NCBI GenBank assembly: GCA_017305835.1
Contig: JAFKJY010000062.1
Span: 1-64,000, forward strand
DNA: 64,000 nucleotides
Source: Hyphomicrobiales bacterium
GTDB taxonomy: Bacteria; Pseudomonadota; Alphaproteobacteria; Rhizobiales; Rhizobiaceae
Reading direction: 5' to 3'
This document shows positions 54,215 through 62,884 of this stretch, piece after piece. The position numbers were made by a program, and so were the translations under genes. Below the pieces are notes generated by a model, which was not told where the DNA came from, did no database searches, and saw only the letters and a list, made by a program, of their open reading frames with translations. The first letter of the stretch is position 1. Each line of letters starts with the position of its first letter.

Positions 54215-54700
54215 CTAGAACCTGAACGTCCAGAACAGGCAGGCGAGCGTCGCCGCCAGGAAGACGATCGCGCCGATCGTCCTCAGCAGGATGTCGCGCC
54301 GGAACAGGTCGAGGAATTCGTGCGCCACGACGATGCCGGCCGCGAAGACGAACTGCCAGTCGAGCAGGGCGCGCAACGCTCCGGTGTTGCCGAAGGCCAG
54401 CCGCGCGACCTGCACGCCGAGAATGGTGGCGAGCAGCACGACCGCCGCGAAGTGGATCGGCCCGGCCGCGCGGGCGTGCATGAAGCCGGCCGCGCGCGGC
54501 GGCGACAGCACGATCAGCAGCGCCGCGAAGGCGTAGAGCGCGGCCAGCGGGACGAAGGTCGCGGCGCTCGCGAGCGCGTCGAGCCGCGCCAGCCCGAGCC
54601 CGCCCTGCGGGTAGCCCTTCGCCTGCACGGCGATGCTGAGCGCGGCGAGCAGCGCCGTCAGCACGGTCACCACGAGGAATGCGGTTGCGGTCTGTCTCAT
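54215..54700 (-). CDS. Polytopic membrane protein of unknown function
   Basis: A 161-residue protein with four or five membrane segments (about residues 8-27, 46-66, 80-102, 112-130 and 138-158) and little between them. No family is recognised. Its conserved-looking residues are WQFVFAAGIVVAHEFLDLF. It is alone on its strand; its promoter region contains a RIME-like half element. Confidence 0.7.
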   Translation of the reverse strand: MRQTATAFLVVTVLTALLAALSIAVQAKGYPQGGLGLARLDALASAATFVPLAALYAFAALLIVLSPPRAAGFMHARAAGPIHFAAVVLLATILGVQVARLAFGNTGALRALLDWQFVFAAGIVVAHEFLDLFRRDILLRTIGAIVFLAATLACLFWTFRF

Positions 54701-54734
54701 GCCCAGCTCCGGAGAATCATGCGCCTACGCGGCA

Positions 54735-54769
54735 TAGAGCATGTTGGCCGAAAGTGGGAACCGGTTTCG
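54735..54769. repeat. Half RIME-like element (left hairpin type of 2511)
   Basis: TAGAGCATGTT is followed by GGCCGAAAGTGGGAACCGG and TTTCGGGAC. This is nearly the left half of the 2511-2618 element (CCGAAAGTGGGAACCGGTTTCGG shared almost exactly), without the right palindrome. It lies between the membrane protein gene and the Inh-like gene. Confidence 0.75.
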
Positions 54770-54857
54770 GGACAAAGCCCTTGGACAAGGCGAGGGGCCT
54801 GCTGCGCGGCGCGCCGGCCTGCGCTATGACGGGCACGTCTTTCTCCCCGGAGGTGCC

Positions 54858-55256
54858 ATGTTCCGCGCTGCTGCCGTCGTTTCCCTGCTCGTGCTCTCCG
54901 CCGGCCTCGCCCGCGCCGACGACCTCGTCCCGATGGACACCGGCGCCGTCGATCCGGCGCTGCTGGAGGACTTCTACGGTCCGTGGATCATCAGCGACGA
55001 GAGCGGCGCGCGCACCTGCCGGGTGGTGCTGGAGAAGGACGCCACGATCGGCGGCAGCGCCGTCGAGGTCGACCCCGGCTGCGCCGCGGTCTTCCCGGTG
55101 ATGGACGAGATCGCCTCCTGGCGCCTGCTCGAAGGCTGGGGCATCGCGCTCGCCGACGCCACCCGCAAGACGCGGCTGGTGTTCACCACCCCGGACGAGC
55201 GCTACGTCGCCCGCGACGAGGTCGACGGCATCTTCACCATCGCGCCCGAGGAATAG
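54858..55256 (+). CDS. Secreted AprI/Inh-family metalloprotease inhibitor-like protein
   Basis: A 132-residue exported protein with a signal peptide (residues 1-20, ending GLARA). The Inh-type barrel follows: FYGPWIISDESGARTCRVVL, DPGCAAVFPVMDEIASWRL, then GWGIALADATRKTRLVF. Two Cys fit the family disulfide. Inh proteins protect the periplasm from own serralysin-like proteases; no protease gene is visible in this window. ATG 54858 is preceded by CGGAGG. Confidence 0.82.
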   Translation: MFRAAAVVSLLVLSAGLARADDLVPMDTGAVDPALLEDFYGPWIISDESGARTCRVVLEKDATIGGSAVEVDPGCAAVFPVMDEIASWRLLEGWGIALADATRKTRLVFTTPDERYVARDEVDGIFTIAPEE

Positions 55257-55263
55257 CGCCGGT

Positions 55264-56436
55264 TCAGGCCGTCCGCGCCGCCGCCAGCCCGCGCGCGATG
55301 TCGGCCTTCAGGTCCTCGACGTCCTCCAGCCCGATCTGCAGCCGCAGGATCGGCCCCGGATAATCGCCCTTCGCCACCGTGCGGTCGGCGAGCGAGACGT
55401 GCACGGCCAGGCTCTCGTAGCCGCCCCACGAATAGCCGAGGCCGAAGATCTCCAGCGCGTCGAGGAAGGCGTGCGCCTGCTTCTGCCCGCCGCCGTCGAG
55501 CACGGCCGAGAAGATGCCGCTGGAGCCCGAAAAGTCGCGCTTCCAGATGTCGTGGCCGGGGAAGCCCGGCAGGGCAGGGTGGAGCACCTGCGCCACGCCC
55601 GGCTGCGTCTCCAGCCAGCGCGCGATCTCGAGCGCGCTCGCCTCGTGGTGCTTCAGCCGCACGCCCATCGTGCGCAGCCCGCGCAGCACCTGGTAGACGT
55701 CGTCCGGCCCCGCCGGGCAGCCGAGCGTCAGGTGCGCCTCGCGCAGCCGCGGCCACGTCGCCTCGTTGGCCGACACGGTGCCCAGCAGCACGTCCGAATG
55801 GCCGGCCGGATATTTCGTCGCCGCGTGGATGGTGATGTCGACGCCGTGGTCGAGCGCCCGGAAGAACAGCGGCGTCGCCCAGGTGTTGTCCATCATCACC
55901 ACCGCGCCGCCTTCATGCGCGGCCCTGGCGATCGCAGGGATGTCCTGCATCTCGAACGTGTTGGAGCCGGGCGATTCGGTGAACACCACCTTGGTGTTCG
56001 GCTTCATCAGCGCCGCGATGCCGGCGCCCGCATGCGGATCGTAGTACTCGACCTCGACGCCGAGGCGCTTCAGCATCGTGTTGGCGAAGTGCCGCGTCGG
56101 CGCATAGACCGAATCGACGATCAGCACGTGGTCGCCGGCCGACAGGAAGCCGAGCAGCGGCACGGTGATGGCCGCCAGCCCCGACGGCACGGCGATGGTT
56201 CCGGCCGAGCCTTCGAGCGCGTCGATCGCCGCCCCCAGCGCGTCGCTGGTCGGCGTGCCGCGCGTGCCGTAAGTATACTTCTGGTTGCGCGTCGCCATCG
56301 TCTGCGCGTCGGGAAACAGCACGGTCGAGGCGTGGACGACCGGCGGATTGACGAATCCGTGATAGGAGCGGGGGTCGTAGCCGCCATGCGCGAGCCGCGT
56401 GTTGATGCCGTGCCGCGCCGATTTCTCACCCGCCAT
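55264..56436 (-). CDS. metC: Cystathionine beta-lyase (Cys/Met metabolism PLP enzyme)
   Basis: A 390-residue PLP-dependent enzyme. The PLP Lys lies in HAATKYPAGHSD, with YTYGTRGTPTSDALG near the N-terminus and FTESPGSNTFEMQDI in the middle. PLRLQIGLEDVEDL-like PILRLQIGLEDVEDLKADI ends it. The MetC-type signature is closer than MetB or CysK. It cleaves cystathionine to homocysteine for methionine synthesis. ATG 56436 is chosen over upstream in-frame starts lacking homology. It is not adjacent to the sulfate operon but shares its sulfur theme. Confidence 0.9.
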   Translation of the reverse strand: MAGEKSARHGINTRLAHGGYDPRSYHGFVNPPVVHASTVLFPDAQTMATRNQKYTYGTRGTPTSDALGAAIDALEGSAGTIAVPSGLAAITVPLLGFLSAGDHVLIVDSVYAPTRHFANTMLKRLGVEVEYYDPHAGAGIAALMKPNTKVVFTESPGSNTFEMQDIPAIARAAHEGGAVVMMDNTWATPLFFRALDHGVDITIHAATKYPAGHSDVLLGTVSANEATWPRLREAHLTLGCPAGPDDVYQVLRGLRTMGVRLKHHEASALEIARWLETQPGVAQVLHPALPGFPGHDIWKRDFSGSSGIFSAVLDGGGQKQAHAFLDALEIFGLGYSWGGYESLAVHVSLADRTVAKGDYPGPILRLQIGLEDVEDLKADIARGLAAARTA

Positions 56437-56808
56437 TCCCGCTCTCCTTCGCCTGGTCGGCAGCAGCCTTATGCCCTCTGCCGGCGGCGTGCAACGCCGC
56501 GCTTTGCGCCCCATCCCGCCGCCAGCGGATTCGTTTGTCTTGCGCCATCCAAACCGTTTTGATGCGCCAATTTCGGCAGATACGGCGCGGATGCATGCGC
56601 GGACGGCGGAAAAGCGCGGCGGTTGCGGCGGCCGTTCCATTCTGACTTGACCGAGGCAAAATTATCGCCTTCGATGCTGGCCGTGAACGGGAGGTAGTCC
56701 GCGCGCGGCCGCAAGGCGTAGCGCTCGGCGGCGAGCCGATCGGGCCGCCACGGTTCGCAAAGAACGATGAACGGGCCTCGCCCGGGCAACAGAAAAAGGG
56801 GTTTGGGT
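56437..56808. promoter_or_regulatory. Divergent metC/aapJ promoter region
   Basis: About 370 bp between metC and aapJ. Candidate elements include a TTGACC hexamer near 56647, followed by the AT-rich AAAATTATCG. A Shine-Dalgarno-like AAAAAGGGG lies just before the aapJ start. No gene is visible. Confidence 0.45.
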
Positions 56809-57837
56809 ATGAAACACATTGTAATCGGTGTCCTGGGAGCGGCTGCATTCGGCATGATGGCCACGGCCGCCTCCGCCGACACGCTCGGCGACGTCAAGGC
56901 GCGCGGCTTCATCAAGTGCGGCGTCAACACCGGCCTCGCCGGCTTCTCCGCGCCGAACGCGCAGGGCGAGTGGACCGGCCTCGACGTCGACTTCTGCCGC
57001 GCGGTCGCGGCGGCGGTGTTCGGCGACGGCACCAAGGTCAAGTTCACCGGCCTGAGCGCCAAGGACCGCTTCACCGCCCTGCAGTCGGGCGAGGTCGACA
57101 TCCTGTCGCGCAACACCACCTGGACGATCAACCGCGACACCGCGCAGGGCCTGAACTTCGCCGGCGTCACCTACTATGACGGCCAGGGCTTCATGATCAA
57201 CAAGAAGAGCCTGCCGGACGTGAACTCCGCCCTGCAGCTCTCGGGCGCCTCGATCTGCGTGCAGGCCGGCACCACGACCGAGCTCAACATGGCCGACTAC
57301 TTCCGCGCCAACAAGATGGAATACAACCCGGTGGTCTTCGAGAAGTTCGAGGAGGCCAACGCCGCCTACGACGCCGGCCGCTGCGACGCCTACACCACCG
57401 ACCAGTCGGGCCTCTATGCCGTGCGCCTGCAGATGAAGTCGCCGGACGATCACGTCGTGCTGCCGGAGATCATCTCCAAGGAGCCGCTCGGCCCGTCCGT
57501 GCGCCAGGGCGACGACAAGTGGTTCGACATCGTCAAGTGGACCTACTACGCGCTGCTGAACACCGAGGAGGCCGGCATCACCAAGGCCAACGTCGATGAG
57601 ATGCTGAAGTCGGACAACCCCGAGATCAAGCGTCTGCTCGGCGTCGAGGCCGAGACCAAGATCGGCACCGATCTCGGCGTCGGCAACGACTGGGTCGTCA
57701 ACATCGTCAGGGCGACCGGCAATTACGGCGAGATCTTCGAGCGCAACGTCGGCGCCGAGACCCCGCTGAAGATCAGCCGCGGCGTCAATGCCCTGTGGAC
57801 CAAGGGCGGCCTGCAATACGGCATGCCGATCCGCTGA
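56809..57837 (+). CDS. aapJ: General L-amino-acid ABC transporter, substrate-binding protein
   Basis: A 342-residue periplasmic binding protein of the AapJQMP system that imports many L-amino acids. It has a signal peptide (residues 1-23, ending TAASA), then VKARGFIKCGVNTGLAGFSA and WTGLDVDFCRAVAAAVFGD. RNTTWTINRDTAQGLNFAGV is diagnostic. The length equals rhizobial AapJ. It is preceded by AAAAAGGGG and followed by a strong hairpin before aapQ. Confidence 0.96.
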   Translation: MKHIVIGVLGAAAFGMMATAASADTLGDVKARGFIKCGVNTGLAGFSAPNAQGEWTGLDVDFCRAVAAAVFGDGTKVKFTGLSAKDRFTALQSGEVDILSRNTTWTINRDTAQGLNFAGVTYYDGQGFMINKKSLPDVNSALQLSGASICVQAGTTTELNMADYFRANKMEYNPVVFEKFEEANAAYDAGRCDAYTTDQSGLYAVRLQMKSPDDHVVLPEIISKEPLGPSVRQGDDKWFDIVKWTYYALLNTEEAGITKANVDEMLKSDNPEIKRLLGVEAETKIGTDLGVGNDWVVNIVRATGNYGEIFERNVGAETPLKISRGVNALWTKGGLQYGMPIR

Positions 57838-57848
57838 TCCCGCGCTTG

Positions 57849-57877
57849 GGCCGGAGGGTTCGCCCTCCGGCCTTTCC
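57849..57877 (+). terminator. Strong hairpin with TTCG loop between aapJ and aapQ
   Basis: GGCCGGAGGG (57849-57858), a TTCG tetraloop, CCCTCCGGCC (57863-57872), then TTTCC. The perfect 10-bp stem capped with TTCG lies 11 bp after the aapJ stop. It can act as a partial terminator or as a 3'-end stabiliser, giving more binding protein than permease. Confidence 0.8.
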
Positions 57878-57942
57878 TTGACCCCGTCGACCGAAAAAGA
57901 GGGAACCGGCGGCGGGGCCTGCGTCAAGGTAAGGGGAGCCAT

Positions 57943-59127
57943 GTGTCGCAAGAGGCTATTCGGGACGATTCCGCACGCGTACCGCTGATCTATGACCCGA
58001 GGGTGAGGAGCGCCTTCTTCCAGGTGCTGCTCGTCGTCCTGCTCGGTTTCGGGATCTGGTGGATCGTCGAAAACACCATCGAGAACCTGAGCCGTTCCAA
58101 CATTTCCACCGGCTTCGGCTTCCTGCGCGGTCGCGCGGGCTTCGACATCGCCAACACGCTGATCGCCTATTCGTCGGACTCGTCCTATGGGCAGGCGCTG
58201 GTCGTGGGCGTGCTCAACACGCTCGTCGTCGCCGCAGCCGGCATCGTGACGGCCACCATCATCGGCTTTCTCGTCGGCATCGGGCGGCTGTCGAACAACT
58301 GGCTGATCCGCAAGCTGGCCACCGTCTATGTGGAGCTGTTCCGCAACATCCCGCCGTTGCTGGTCATCCTGTTCTGGTACCAGGGCGTGCTGTCCTTGCT
58401 GCCGAGCGTGCGCCAGAGCATTCCGCTGCCCTTGGGCTCCTACCTGAACAACCGCGGCTTCTATTTGCCGAGCCTGACCTGGGGGCCCGGCTTCTGGCTG
58501 ATCCTGGCGGGCCTGGTCATCGCCGTCGCGCTCGTCTGGTACGTCGCCCGCCGGGCACATGCGCGCCAGATGGCGACCGGCCAGCAGTTCCCGGTGTTCT
58601 GGGTCAGCGTGCTGCTCATCGTCGGCCTGCCGCTGCTCGCCTTCCTGCTCGCCGGCATGCCGGTGACGGTCGAGTTCCCGCAGAAGGGCACGTTCAACCT
58701 GACCGGCGGCACCAACATCAAGCCGGAATTCCTGTCGCTCTACCTCGCTCTGTCCTTCTACACGGCCTCCTTCATCGCCGAGATCGTGCGCGCCGGCGTG
58801 CTCGGCGTGCCGCGAGGGCAGACGGAGGCCTATTCCGCGCTCGGGCTGCGGCCGGGCAAGGGGCTGCGGCTGGTGATCGTGCCGCAGGCCATGCGCATCA
58901 TCATCCCGCCGCTGACCAGCCAGTACCTGAACCTGACCAAGAACTCCTCGCTCGCCGTGGCGATCGGCTTCCCCGACCTCTACGCGATCGGCGGCACGAT
59001 CCTGAACCAGACCGGACAGGCGATCGAGGTCGTCGTCATCTTCATGGTCGTCTATCTCAGCATCAGCATCATCACCTCGCTGTTGATGAACTGGTTCAAC
59101 GCCAAGATGGCCCTGCCGGAGAGGTGA
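57943..59127 (+). CDS. aapQ: General L-amino-acid ABC transporter permease AapQ
   Basis: A 394-residue polar amino-acid permease (HisM family, large form) with about eight membrane segments. The family-typical [20 protein letters not shown] and [20 protein letters not shown] are present. GTG 57943 starts [14 protein letters not shown] and has AAGGGGAG upstream. It is first of the permease genes, followed 4 bp later by aapM. Confidence 0.96.
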   Translation: MSQEAIRDDSARVPLIYDPRVRSAFFQVLLVVLLGFGIWWIVENTIENLSRSNISTGFGFLRGRAGFDIANTLIAYSSDSSYGQALVVGVLNTLVVAAAGIVTATIIGFLVGIGRLSNNWLIRKLATVYVELFRNIPPLLVILFWYQGVLSLLPSVRQSIPLPLGSYLNNRGFYLPSLTWGPGFWLILAGLVIAVALVWYVARRAHARQMATGQQFPVFWVSVLLIVGLPLLAFLLAGMPVTVEFPQKGTFNLTGGTNIKPEFLSLYLALSFYTASFIAEIVRAGVLGVPRGQTEAYSALGLRPGKGLRLVIVPQAMRIIIPPLTSQYLNLTKNSSLAVAIGFPDLYAIGGTILNQTGQAIEVVVIFMVVYLSISIITSLLMNWFNAKMALPER

Positions 59128-59131
59128 TCCC

Positions 59132-60292
59132 ATGCAAGAACACGACATGTCGTGGGTTCGCACCGAGATGGTGCTGGCGCAGGCGGCACCCCGCTCGCAG
59201 GTCGGCGTAGCCGCCTGGCTGCAGAAGAACCTGTTCGCCTCGGCGGTCGACACCGCCATGACCCTGGTCGCGCTGCTGGCGATCGCCTGGGCGCTGCCGC
59301 ACATTCTCAACTGGCTGTTCTTCGACGCCGTCTGGACCGGGACGGACCGCACGGCCTGCCTGACGACGGAGCAGGGCGGCCAGTTGCCGGCCGGCTGGTC
59401 CGGCGCCTGCTGGCCCTTCGTCGGCAGCCGCTTCGGCCAGTTCATGTTCGGCCGCTATCCCTATGACGAACGCTGGCGGGTGATGCTGGCCGGCGCGCTG
59501 TTCCTCGTTCTGCTGGTGCCGCTGCTGATCCCGCGCGTGCCCTACAAGCGGCTCAACGCGATCCTGTTCTTCGGCGTGTTCCCGTTCGTCTGCTTCTGGC
59601 TGCTGGTCGGCGGCTTCCTGGGGCTGCGCTACGTCGAGACGCCGCTGTGGGGCGGCCTGATGGTCACGCTGGTGCTGTCCTATGTCGGCATCGTCGTGTC
59701 GCTGCCGCTCGGCATCCTGCTGGCGCTCGGGCGCCGCTCCCACATGCCGATCGTCAAGCTCCTGTCGGTGATCTTCATCGAGGCAGTGCGCGGCGTGCCG
59801 CTGGTCACCGTGCTGTTCATGGCGAGCTTCATGCTGCCGCTGTTCGTGCCGCCGGGCATGACCTTCGACAAGCTGCTGCGCGCGCTGATCGGCGTGGCGC
59901 TGTTCGCCTCCGCCTACATGGCCGAGGTGGTCCGTGGCGGCCTGCAGGCGATCCCCAAGGGCCAGTACGAGGGTGCCGATTCGCTCGGCCTCGGCTACTG
60001 GCAGAAGATGGGCTTCATCGTCATGCCGCAGGCGCTGACGCTGGTCATCCCGGGCATCGTCAACACCTTCATCGGCATGTTCAAGGACACCACCCTCGTC
60101 CTCATCATCTCGATGTTCGACCTGCTGGGCGTGGTCAAGCAGAACATCTCGGGCGACCCGACCTGGGCCACCCCGCAGACCGCCAAGACCGGCTACGTCT
60201 TCGCGGCGGCGATCTTCTGGATCTTCTGTTTCGGCATGTCGCGCTATTCGCAGTTCATGGAACGGCGTCTGGCCACCAGCCACAAGCGATAG
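59132..60292 (+). CDS. aapM: General L-amino-acid ABC transporter permease AapM
   Basis: A 386-residue second permease. Membrane segments and the EAA-type loop [20 protein letters not shown] and [20 protein letters not shown] match AapM. The start ATG 59132 is 4 bp after aapQ. An internal ATG (59147) is possible. It is followed 18 bp later by aapP. Confidence 0.95.
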   Translation: MQEHDMSWVRTEMVLAQAAPRSQVGVAAWLQKNLFASAVDTAMTLVALLAIAWALPHILNWLFFDAVWTGTDRTACLTTEQGGQLPAGWSGACWPFVGSRFGQFMFGRYPYDERWRVMLAGALFLVLLVPLLIPRVPYKRLNAILFFGVFPFVCFWLLVGGFLGLRYVETPLWGGLMVTLVLSYVGIVVSLPLGILLALGRRSHMPIVKLLSVIFIEAVRGVPLVTVLFMASFMLPLFVPPGMTFDKLLRALIGVALFASAYMAEVVRGGLQAIPKGQYEGADSLGLGYWQKMGFIVMPQALTLVIPGIVNTFIGMFKDTTLVLIISMFDLLGVVKQNISGDPTWATPQTAKTGYVFAAAIFWIFCFGMSRYSQFMERRLATSHKR

Positions 60293-60310
60293 GAAAAGGG
60301 GAACCCTCTC

Positions 60311-61114
60311 ATGGCAACCGAAAACGCGGTCCCGGCCGAGGCGGTGCATGTCGACCGATCGAAGATGCAGGTATCGGCCACGGACGTGGCCATTGAGATC
60401 ATCGACATGCACAAATGGTATGGCGACTTCCATGTGCTGAAGGACATCAACCTGAAGGTGATGCGCGGCGAGCGCATCGTGGTGTGCGGGCCGTCGGGTT
60501 CGGGCAAGTCGACCATGATCCGCTGCATCAACCGGCTGGAGGAGCACCAGAAGGGCAAGATCATCGTCGAAGGCGTGGAGCTCACCAACGACCTGAAGAA
60601 GATCGACGAGGTGCGCCGCGAGGTCGGCATGGTGTTCCAGCACTTCAACCTGTTCCCCCACCTGACGATCCTGGAGAACTGCACGCTGGCGCCGATCTGG
60701 GTGCGCAAGATCCCGCGGAAGCAGGCCGAGGAGACGGCCATGCACTTCCTGACGCGGGTGAAGATCCCCGAGCAGGCGCACAAATATCCGGGGCAGCTGT
60801 CGGGCGGCCAGCAGCAGCGCGTGGCGATCGCCCGCTCGCTGTGCATGCGGCCCAAGATCATGCTGTTCGACGAGCCGACCTCGGCGCTCGACCCGGAGAT
60901 GGTGAAGGAGGTGCTGGAGACCATGGTCAGCCTCGCGGAGGAGGGGATGACGATGATCTGCGTGACGCACGAGATGGGCTTTGCGCGCCAGGTGGCCAAC
61001 CGCGTCATCTTCATGGACCAGGGCCAGATCGTCGAGCAGAACACGCCGGCCGAGTTCTTCGACCACCCCCGCCACGAGCGGACGAAGCTCTTCCTCAGCC
61101 AGATCCTCCACTGA
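60311..61114 (+). CDS. aapP: General L-amino-acid ABC transporter ATPase AapP
   Basis: A 267-residue ATPase: Walker [11 protein letters not shown]-loop [20 protein letters not shown], signature [15 protein letters not shown] and Walker [36 protein letters not shown] is typical of the GlnQ/HisP class. It completes aapJQMP and is followed by a terminator inside the 3' end of the convergent FAD monooxygenase gene. Confidence 0.97.
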   Translation: MATENAVPAEAVHVDRSKMQVSATDVAIEIIDMHKWYGDFHVLKDINLKVMRGERIVVCGPSGSGKSTMIRCINRLEEHQKGKIIVEGVELTNDLKKIDEVRREVGMVFQHFNLFPHLTILENCTLAPIWVRKIPRKQAEETAMHFLTRVKIPEQAHKYPGQLSGGQQQRVAIARSLCMRPKIMLFDEPTSALDPEMVKEVLETMVSLAEEGMTMICVTHEMGFARQVANRVIFMDQGQIVEQNTPAEFFDHPRHERTKLFLSQILH

Positions 61115-61132
61115 GGGGAGAGAGCTCGGGCC

Positions 61133-62389
61133 CTACCGGCCGGCCGCCTCGCGGCCGGCTTTCTTTTCGAGCGCCGCCTTAGCCTCCGCCAGCGCGTCGT
61201 AGCCGTAGAGCCAGTCGAGGTCGGCGGCGAGGCGTTCGCCGCGCAGGCGCATGACGAGGTTGCGGCCGAGCGCCATCGGGCCGGCCGCATGGTAGGCGCG
61301 CTGGTTGAGGCGGCCGCGCGCCGCCGCACGCGCCACGCGCGGGCGCCGCAGCGCCTCGTAGGCGGCGAGCGCGGCCGGCATGTCGTCGGGCCGCGCGGCG
61401 ACCAGCTCGGCCAGCACCACCGCATCCTCGATCCCCATCGCCGCGCCCTGCGCCGCGAACGGCGTCATGGCGTGCGCGGCATCGCCGATGAGGGCCGCGC
61501 CCACCTCGCCGGTCCACGAGATGCGGGGGTCGACCTCCGAGATCGGCCACGGCGTCCACGGCGCCGCGTCGTCGGCCAGCGTCGCCAGCGCCCCGCGCAG
61601 GCCGCGCATGGCGGCCGACAGCGGCGCGTGGTCCGCGGCGTCCGCCTTGCCGCCGGCGTCCGCCCGCGTCACCGCGACGAGGTTCACCGCCGAGCCGCCG
61701 CGCAGCGGGTAGGCGACGAGATGGAAGCGCCGGTGCAGGAAGGCCGTCACCGCGTCCTGCGGCATCGCCTCGGCGAGCGCCTGGCCGAGCCGGCTGTCGC
61801 GCCGCACCGTGGTGCGCCAGGCGACGTAGCCGCTCGGCCGGTCGGCCGGCGTGCCGCCGCCAAGCCCGCGCACCGAGGAGTGAACGCCGTCGGCGCCGAC
61901 GAGCAGCAGGCACGACACCTCGTCGATGCGGCCCTTGCGGTCGATCGACACCGTCGCGCCGCGCGCATGCAGCGCCGCGTCGCTGACGCGCGCGCCTGTG
62001 ACGATGCGGATGTCGGGGTCGCGTTGCGCCCGCGCCAGCAGCGCGCTCTGCAGGTCGGCGCGGTGGGCGACGAGGTAGGGCGCCTTCCAGCGCGTCTCGG
62101 CCCGCGCGCCCAGCTCGATGCTGGAGAGCAGCTTCTGCCGCTTGGCGCCGCGCAGCTCGATCCGCTCGGGCGCGATCGCCGCCGGCAGCAGGTGCTCCAG
62201 CGCGCCGAGCGCGGCAAGCAGCCGCGTCGCATTGGGCGGGATCTGCAGGCCCGCGCCCGCTTCCTGGATCTGCGGCGCCTGCTCGTAGAGCTGGACGGAA
62301 AAACCCTTGCGGGCAAATGCGATCGCGGCCGTCAGGCCGGCGATTCCGGCGCCCGCGACGACGATCTGGCGAGACCGCGGCGTGTTCAT
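61133..62389 (-). CDS. FAD-dependent monooxygenase (salicylate-hydroxylase-like)
   Basis: A 418-residue flavoprotein hydroxylase. It has an N-terminal FAD-binding GAGIAGLTAAIAFARKGFSV, the DG motif region LLLVGADGVHSSVRG and the second FAD motif GDAAHAMTPFAAQGAAMGIE. The salicylate or 3-hydroxybenzoate class is the closest by eye, but UbiH-like ubiquinone hydroxylation is also possible. It is 31 bp from the zinc protein upstream on the same strand, suggesting a two-gene operon. Confidence 0.88.
   Translation of the reverse strand: MNTPRSRQIVVAGAGIAGLTAAIAFARKGFSVQLYEQAPQIQEAGAGLQIPPNATRLLAALGALEHLLPAAIAPERIELRGAKRQKLLSSIELGARAETRWKAPYLVAHRADLQSALLARAQRDPDIRIVTGARVSDAALHARGATVSIDRKGRIDEVSCLLLVGADGVHSSVRGLGGGTPADRPSGYVAWRTTVRRDSRLGQALAEAMPQDAVTAFLHRRFHLVAYPLRGGSAVNLVAVTRADAGGKADAADHAPLSAAMRGLRGALATLADDAAPWTPWPISEVDPRISWTGEVGAALIGDAAHAMTPFAAQGAAMGIEDAVVLAELVAARPDDMPAALAAYEALRRPRVARAAARGRLNQRAYHAAGPMALGRNLVMRLRGERLAADLDWLYGYDALAEAKAALEKKAGREAAGR
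61139..61167 (+). terminator. Terminator of aapJQMP inside a convergent gene end
   Basis: GCCGGCCGC (61139-61147), loop CTC, GCGGCCGGC (61151-61159), then TTTCTTTT. The stem is 25 bp after the aapP stop and is also part of the last codons of the FAD monooxygenase gene on the other strand. Confidence 0.85.
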
Positions 62390-62420
62390 GCAGCCACCCC
62401 GCCGCGGCGCCTCCGGGGCC

Positions 62421-62666
62421 TCAGGCGGCCCGCGCCGTGTAGAGGCAGCCTTCCGGCTTCGTCTGCCCGGCCGTCAGCGCCGGATTGTAGACGTAGAGCG
62501 TCGAGCAATAGGGGCAGACCTTCTCCGAATCGTCGCCGAGGTCGAGGAAGACGTGCGGATGGTCGAAGGGCGGGTTGGCCCCCACGCACATGAATTCCTT
62601 CACGCCGATCTCGATCCTGCGGTGGCCGGCATCGTTCTGGAAATGCGGTATCGAATGTCCCGCCAT
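62421..62666 (-). CDS. Zinc-finger (CHCC) protein, NDUFS6-like
   Basis: An 81-residue protein: MAGHSIPHFQNDAGHRRIEI at the start, EFMCVGANPPFDHPHVFLDL in the middle and KVCPYCSTLYVYNPA at the end. The Cys-x8-His and CPYC residues form the zf-CHCC site of NDUFS6 (complex I 13-kDa subunit) homologues. ATG 62666 is the start. It is the upstream gene of the FAD monooxygenase and, with the NDUFS4-like gene at 47516, a second mitochondrial-type complex I protein in the window. Confidence 0.9.
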   Translation of the reverse strand: MAGHSIPHFQNDAGHRRIEIGVKEFMCVGANPPFDHPHVFLDLGDDSEKVCPYCSTLYVYNPALTAGQTKPEGCLYTARAA

Positions 62667-62884
62667 CTCGGTCTCCCTCGATCTGCTGCCTTCCGATACC
62701 GGATCGGCGCGGCGAGCGCCAGCCTTTCTCGCGCGGGGAGGGGGGCCGGGCGCGGTAACCGGTCCTTTGCCGGAAACATGATATGAAACTGTCGCAAATG
62801 CCTGCCACAAGCTATGTTGAGGCATGCCCGGCCGCCGGCCGGGGCCTCGCCTATGTGACGAAGCCAGCGGGCGTGGGGCGTGGA

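Noticed and set aside
57941..57988. An alternative ATG start at 57941 for aapQ
   Set aside because: It is in another frame and reads only a short extension of a shadow frame; GTG 57943 gives the family N-terminus.
56662..59445. A 927-codon open frame antisense to aapJ and aapQ
   Set aside because: No domain or signal; the sense strand encodes well recognised transporter proteins.
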